A DNA stretch of 64,000 nt, taken from assembly GCF_027580225.2 (NCBI RefSeq), contig NC_073355.2:23339501-23403500 (forward strand), read 5' to 3'. Source of the stretch: Misgurnus anguillicaudatus (lineage: Eukaryota; Chordata; Actinopteri; Cypriniformes; Cobitidae). Below, piece after piece: positions 58,986-64,000 of the stretch (position 1 is the stretch's first letter; every line of letters begins with the position of its first letter). The notes beneath the pieces are model-generated. The model was not told where the DNA came from. It did no database searches and was given only the letters and a program-made list of their open reading frames with translations. The translations under genes and the position numbers were made by a program.

Positions 58986-60784
58986 TAAAACGTTTAAAAA
59001 AGGGCAGTTTCAAAAACGGTCTAAAATGTATAATAAATAACAATAAATTGCTTTCAACTACTTCATAACTGTGCTTAGAAAGTGTAAACATTCCCAGAAA
59101 GGAAAAGCATGCGCTGTTTTGTGTTGTGGTGAGTAGTTCTTATTTATAAACTATTATAAATGTCCTCAGCTTATCATAAACAAGATGGATGCATTAAGAT
59201 TACAAAGATGCAGAATCAACCCCTTGCTAAGTTAAGTACATGTGTGAATGTTATGAGCATCGATTTAACCACAAATGTTTGTGCAGAGCTAAAGTTAGAC
59301 AAGATGATTTGTGCTGCATGGTCTTAAAATATTTTGCTATTATTTTGAGTCGCCGTGTGGGCACATTTGTGGGAAATTGTCCAGTAGGTAATTAAAACAG
59401 TTGTGTCATGTTTGCTCTCACACCCTTTCACCCAGTGACTATTTTACATTTTCATGAAATAAGTCTTGCAGAGTTGCCTTGAGGAGAGAACCATGTATCT
59501 ACAGTATGTATTTATTACACAAAAGAAAGAGACTGCTACAGTTACACAAATTTAAAACATGCAAATATATTGTTGCGATTGTAAACTTCACTAGAAAAAA
59601 ATTTGGTGAAGACGAACATCATTTAAAATTGAATATTATTACTAACAAATCATATTAAAGAAAAACTGTAATAATAAAATGAACACAGCTTAAGCCACAA
59701 AATCATCACAAACAAAAAATAAAAATAAATATGGAGTCCAAATGGGTGCGGACAGACCAGCCAATGGGAGAAGCTGAAACTTTCGCCCTGGTGTTCCCAA
59801 TAAATTAGTCAGCCTGCAAATGAGCACAAAGACATACACACACACAGATTGACTAAGCAATATGATGTGTGTCATCGCACCCCAAATGACTCAGAATAAA
59901 TAAAACACAAACTAAACATTACGATGGGCTCCAGTATTAAGAGAGCGCTTTACATCCTGTATTTTCAAAACAATTGCATCCTAATGATGAAAGCATGATC
60001 GTGCTCGATTCAGTTGAATACGAGTGCGCCCTAAGTCTCTGTTCATTGTCTACACAGATTCAGCTACGCCCGCTCTATGACAAGATGTGTCACAGTGTGT
60101 TTTGTCCTAATGATCTCTTCAATCCCTATCATCCGCTCTGAAGGCAGTTCTGTGTGACACACTGTGTGTGTTTATGTAAGGGTTTTTAAGGTTGCATCTG
60201 ACATTGGATCTGGAATATATAAGACAATTACAAAATAAAAACCATCCGGTCCAAGTCGTGCTTTTGTAACCAGCCAGAATTAAACTGATGAATGGTCCAG
60301 TAAGAGAGTCAAGTACTCCAACATGTAGTGAGGTACACATACACACGACTGTCTTCCATTGCGTTAGCAAAGCTTAAACCATGCGTTAAACCGATGGTAA
60401 AACTGGTCCGAGTGTGACTATCACTGCACATATTGGACTGATGCCATTATTTAAAAAACTACAGTGCGTGCCTCCTAGTAAGAGAGGCAGGACATTTCTA
60501 ATACACGCTCTAAGTGACAGCAGCCTGGGCCAATCACAACAGACTGAGCCAGCTTGACCATTTGAAACAGACAAACAAACAATGAATATGTAACAATACG
60601 TAACAAAAAATAATGGGGTTTTAACATCAACCATGAAAACCTATTCTAGTACCCCACTAAAACAATACCAAGACATAAAAAGGGCATAATGGGTGCTTTT
60701 TAGTGAAAAATTGTGAACGTATAAAATTGTGTCATTGGCAAAGCATGCATATTTTGTAAGAATAATTGTCGACGAGCCATTGAA
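58986..60784. other. Non-coding DNA, no gene recognised
   Basis: No exon, RNA gene or bounded repeat was supported in this AT-rich stretch. Confidence 0.45.
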
Positions 60785-61608
60785 TTAAAGGGACACTCCA
60801 CCTTTTTTTGAAAATATACTAATTTTCCAGCTCCCCTAGAGATAAAAATGAGATTTTTACTGTTTTGGAATCCATTCAGCCGATCTCCGGGTCTGGCACT
60901 ACCACTTTTAGCATAATCCATTGAATCTGATTAGACCATTAGCATCACGCTAAAAAATAACCAAAGAGTTTAAAGGGATACTTCACCGATTTAGCATTCA
61001 GCTTTGTATCTGTAGAAACCCGGCAGTATTACTGAATGACCATGTTTCCCTCCCTCATTTCCCCCTGAGAGGAGAGATATCTGCATTTTGGTTCTGCAAA
61101 AAAGTCCTCCGATGATGTAATATGACGATTTTTGCATCATCGGAGGACTTTTTTGCAGAACCAAAATGCAGATATCTCTCCTCTCGGGGGGAAGTGGTGG
61201 AGGGAGGCATGGTCATTCAGTGGTGCTGCCGGGTTTCTACAGATACGGAGCTGAGTGCTAAATCGGTGAAGTATCCCTTTAAATATTTTTCCTATTTAAA
61301 ACTTGACTCTTCTGTAGTTACATTGTGTACTAACATAGTGTGCCTCCTGCAGCCATGTCTTAGTACCCAATGTAACAACAGAAGATTCCATTTTAAATTA
61401 GGAAAAATATCAAAACTCTTTGGTTATTTTTAAGCGCGATGCTAATGGTCTAATCAGATTCAATGGATTATGCTAAGCTATGCTAAAAGTGGTACCGCCA
61501 GACCCAGAGATCAGCTGAATGGATTCCAAAACGGTAAAAATCAAATGTTGAACTTTAGAGGAGCTGGAAAATGAGCATATTTTCAAAAAAAGTTGAGTGT
61601 CCCTTTAA
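60785..61608. mobile_element. Complete TTAA-flanked element with a nested element
   Basis: TTAAAGGGACACTCCACCTT at the left faces GTTGAGTGTCCCTTTAA at the right. The arms also pair through TTTTGGAATCCATTCAGC and TAATCCATTGAATCTGATTA. It is a full-length relative of the truncated copy at 44.5 kb. Confidence 0.9.
60970..61282. mobile_element. Nested palindromic TTAA element, 313 bp
   Basis: Starts TTAAAGGGATACTTCACCGA and ends TCGGTGAAGTATCCCTTTAA. The arms of about 145 bp pair nearly throughout. The central 50 bp on each side (GAGATATCTGCATTTTGGTT then CTGCAAAAAAGTCCTCCGATGATG) are essentially perfect inverse copies around a 17-bp loop. Confidence 0.92.
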
Positions 61609-62319
61609 GGACCGGAGTCAATTATTCTGCTTATACCACGGTTACCACAGACATTGTTCTGGTGGTTATTTTAAGACATTGGACAGATCTGGTGTGCGTT
61701 TATTTAAAAATAATGCATACCTGTGGAACATTTCTCAACCAATCAGAATAAAGCATTTGACAGACCCGTGGTATAACACAAAATAAATGTACTGCTAAAC
61801 TAACTCTCAAACAAACTTAGACATGGGTAGTTTTATTTATGGTACCCCTTAGCTAGATTTTTGTATCACACTGGCATACGCATGAATGCATCTGTGTGGT
61901 GTTTACCCAATGCTGCAGCTGTGTGTACTGTGGAGGAAAGAGCACTTATGTGTCTCTCCGAGGCCTAATTCCCACCGTCACAGATCTCCCGGCTCTCCAC
62001 AGATCAGCAAGGCCAAACATATCATTACAGCAGAATCACACTATCTGTTTGTGTCCCTATGTTTATGTGTGTGTGTACCTCAAACACCTCTTACTCTCTG
62101 GCTGTTTGGGATTGGGCGGCTTCTACGGCCTTTTCTGCCTGAGCGGATGGGACTGTGATTATCACAACAAATTGTTCTTGCTTAAAATTACAGTTGAGCT
62201 CTTATGATAGTTTCTGGGCTAATTTAAGGCAAAAAACTATGAAATCAGCCCCAACAGGGCTTGCAAAAGTCTGTTTGCAGATAATGAAACTAAGTTATTC
62301 TACACTGGTGGAGCTAGAG
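61609..62319. other. Non-coding DNA, no gene recognised
   Basis: No splice-supported exon or bounded repeat. Two overlapping frames at 61.9-62.2 kb have no recognisable motif. Confidence 0.4.
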
Positions 62320-62765
62320 CAGTGTCGGCTCGTGACTGCTCATTCGAGGGGCGCAAATTCAAAATAAGTGTTCGGAGTGTCATGTGTTGCTCCTGTTTTC
62401 AAAATATGTGTTTGTTGCCTCGTGTGGACCATGTGCATCGCGTGTTTTGTCAGGATAAGTGCCTGCTGCACAAAATCGTTTATGATAAAAGAGACGCTCA
62501 CGTTAACAAAATACACGTAAGACACTCCCCTAACAGTAAACTCTGATTTGCCAGATTCTCATGTGAGCGTCTCTTTTATCATAAACCCTTTAGACGCGTC
62601 TGCAGCAGGCACTTATTTTCACAAGACACGTGATGCACACAGGATCACTCGACGCGCAGAACACATATTTTGAAATTATGAACCACACAAATGATGGGCT
62701 ACATACATATTGTGACGAACTTCGCATCGAGCGCCCTCGAAAAAAGAAGTCACCGGCTGCCACTG
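62320..62765. mobile_element. hAT-type element copy C
   Basis: Starts CAGTGTCGGCTCGTGACT and ends GTCACCGGCTGCCACTG. The flanks AGCTAGAG and GACTAGAG suggest a mutated 8-bp duplication. The internal inverted pair around TTTATGATAAAAGAGACG is present. Confidence 0.82.
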
Positions 62766-62883
62766 GACTAGAGTATTACAGGGGGTGCGCTATAAACCTT
62801 AGCAACCACCCAAATTATCCCAAATTATCCTAGCAACATAATAGCAATACCCAAGCAACTGCATATAAATACTCTGGCAATAC

Positions 62884-63165
62884 AGAAATCTCACGTGTGC
62901 CAGATATTCACACAATTTCATGTGTTATCAGAGTTTACTGTTAAGGGAGTGTCTTGCATGTATTTAGGGAACGCGAGCGTCTCTTTTATCATAAAAGGTT
63001 TTGACGCGTCTCCCGCAGGCACTTATTTTGACAAAACACATGATGCACACAGGATCTCTCCACACGCATGACACATATTTTGGAAAAGGGAACCACACAC
63101 GTGACAATCCGAACACTTATTATGAATTAGCGCATCCTCGGAAGTGCAGTCACGAGCCGCCACTG
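62884..63165. mobile_element. hAT-type element copy D (right half only)
   Basis: The sequence runs from TGTGCCAGATATTCACAC through GCGTCTCTTTTATCATAAAA to CAGTCACGAGCCGCCACTG. The left terminus is missing, so this is a partial copy lying close to copy C. Confidence 0.75.
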
Positions 63166-63470
63166 ATATATAAGTCGCACTGGACTATAAGTCGCAATTA
63201 TTTAGAAAATTATTATTCCTTTTGCGGACATTTTTTTTGTTAAGTCTTTCTCTGTTGTTTTTAATGTTTCAGTTAAAAAAATGTCAGGTGTAGGCTACAG
63301 GAGCAACATATAGCGCCCTCTCGTGGCTGTAGACCGTAATGTTTTCCTTTGGCTCATGTTAGTCAGCATGAATTGATTTTGACATATAAGTCGCACCTGA
63401 CTATAAGTCGCAGGGCCAACCAAACTATGAAAAAAAGTGTGACTTATAGTCCGGAAAATACGGTATATGG
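63166..63470. mobile_element. MITE with repeated TATAAGTCGCA motifs
   Basis: ATATAAGTCGCACTGGACTA at the left and CTTATAGTCCGGAAAATACG at the right belong to a widespread vertebrate MITE type. A second TATAAGTCGCACCTGACTAT then AAGTCGCA block lies near 63386. It abuts hAT copy D. Confidence 0.8.
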
Positions 63471-64000
63471 CTTTTTAAAAACTTCTGAAATATGTATTTA
63501 TATTTCCAAGAAATGATGTGTCATATATATTTGTTACAAGTATAAAAAAAAACTCTCATCAAATGTGCCTAATCGCCTCACCCTGTTAAAAAAAAAACAC
63601 ATCAGGATCGTGCTTGCTTTGTCTGTAGTGTAACATAAAGTGCTTCATGTAGTTTGAGAGAGCGCAGTGTTCCTAATGGAGGATACAATAAAATTTGTCT
63701 GAAATTATTCACTTCCTGTCTGTCAATGAAAAGGCTTTTTGAGGATAGAACATAACGGAGACAATTCCTGTTGTAGATCAAACACATCTGTGTATGCCTC
63801 TCGTAAATTCTGGTTGATATAATATAGTATACAGTCCAAGTGCAATAACAGTTATTGCCTGGACTAAGGGAAAATGACTAAAATCTCTCTTCCTGTTTCG
63901 CAGTCATTTTCCATTGAACCCTAATCCTGCCCAAGGGACTTTGTGTGTGTGTGTGTGCACTGCTACCAGAGTTTTGTTTGCCTCGGTCTGGCACATACAT
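63471..64000. other. Non-coding DNA to the window edge
   Basis: No exon or bounded repeat supported; a short GT tract lies near 63940. Confidence 0.4.

Overview
This window is nuclear DNA from a ray-finned fish. It is most probably a cyprinid, judged from the many dispersed repeats that look like zebrafish/carp families, the AT-rich introns and the GT-AG splicing. There is no bacterial-type gene density. Nearly all long open frames are chance frames or lie in repeats, so real genes must be read by joining exons. I had no database; family names rest on motif recognition.

Region 1 (about 2.4-8.3 kb) holds a 12-exon + strand gene. Its spliced product of about 446 residues joins an N-terminal THAP zinc finger to a C-terminal domesticated Gypsy-type integrase core with damaged catalytic positions. 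Its introns carry TTAA-flanked and hAT-type elements. Region 2 (8.77-22.85 kb) is nmrk2, nicotinamide riboside kinase, in seven coding exons on the same strand. Its 12.3-kb second intron is almost wholly a degenerate 32-bp tandem array with higher-order structure, eight 191-bp elements and one 2.5-kb transposon.

Region 3 (23.1-27.9 kb) is framed by two inverted, GGTTC-rich repeat ends. It contains a decayed spliced gene of an unrecognised family, split by an 893-bp TG...CA insertion with a 4-bp target duplication. Region 4 (about 28-30 kb) is a cluster of MITEs and a tRNA-derived SINE.

Region 5 (about 30-54.2 kb and probably beyond the right edge) seems to be the 5' part of one large + strand gene. 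Four short ATG exons (30.3, 39.2, 47.1 and 54.1 kb) all end in splice phase 1, and a 78-bp internal exon (41.6 kb) is phase 1 to phase 1. I could not identify this gene; its body must lie further right. Between these exons are repeat-poor blocks and nested transposons.

Region 6 (54.2-64 kb) is intronic or intergenic DNA with a nested Tc1/MITE complex, a LINE reverse transcriptase relic, palindromic TTAA elements and hAT copies.
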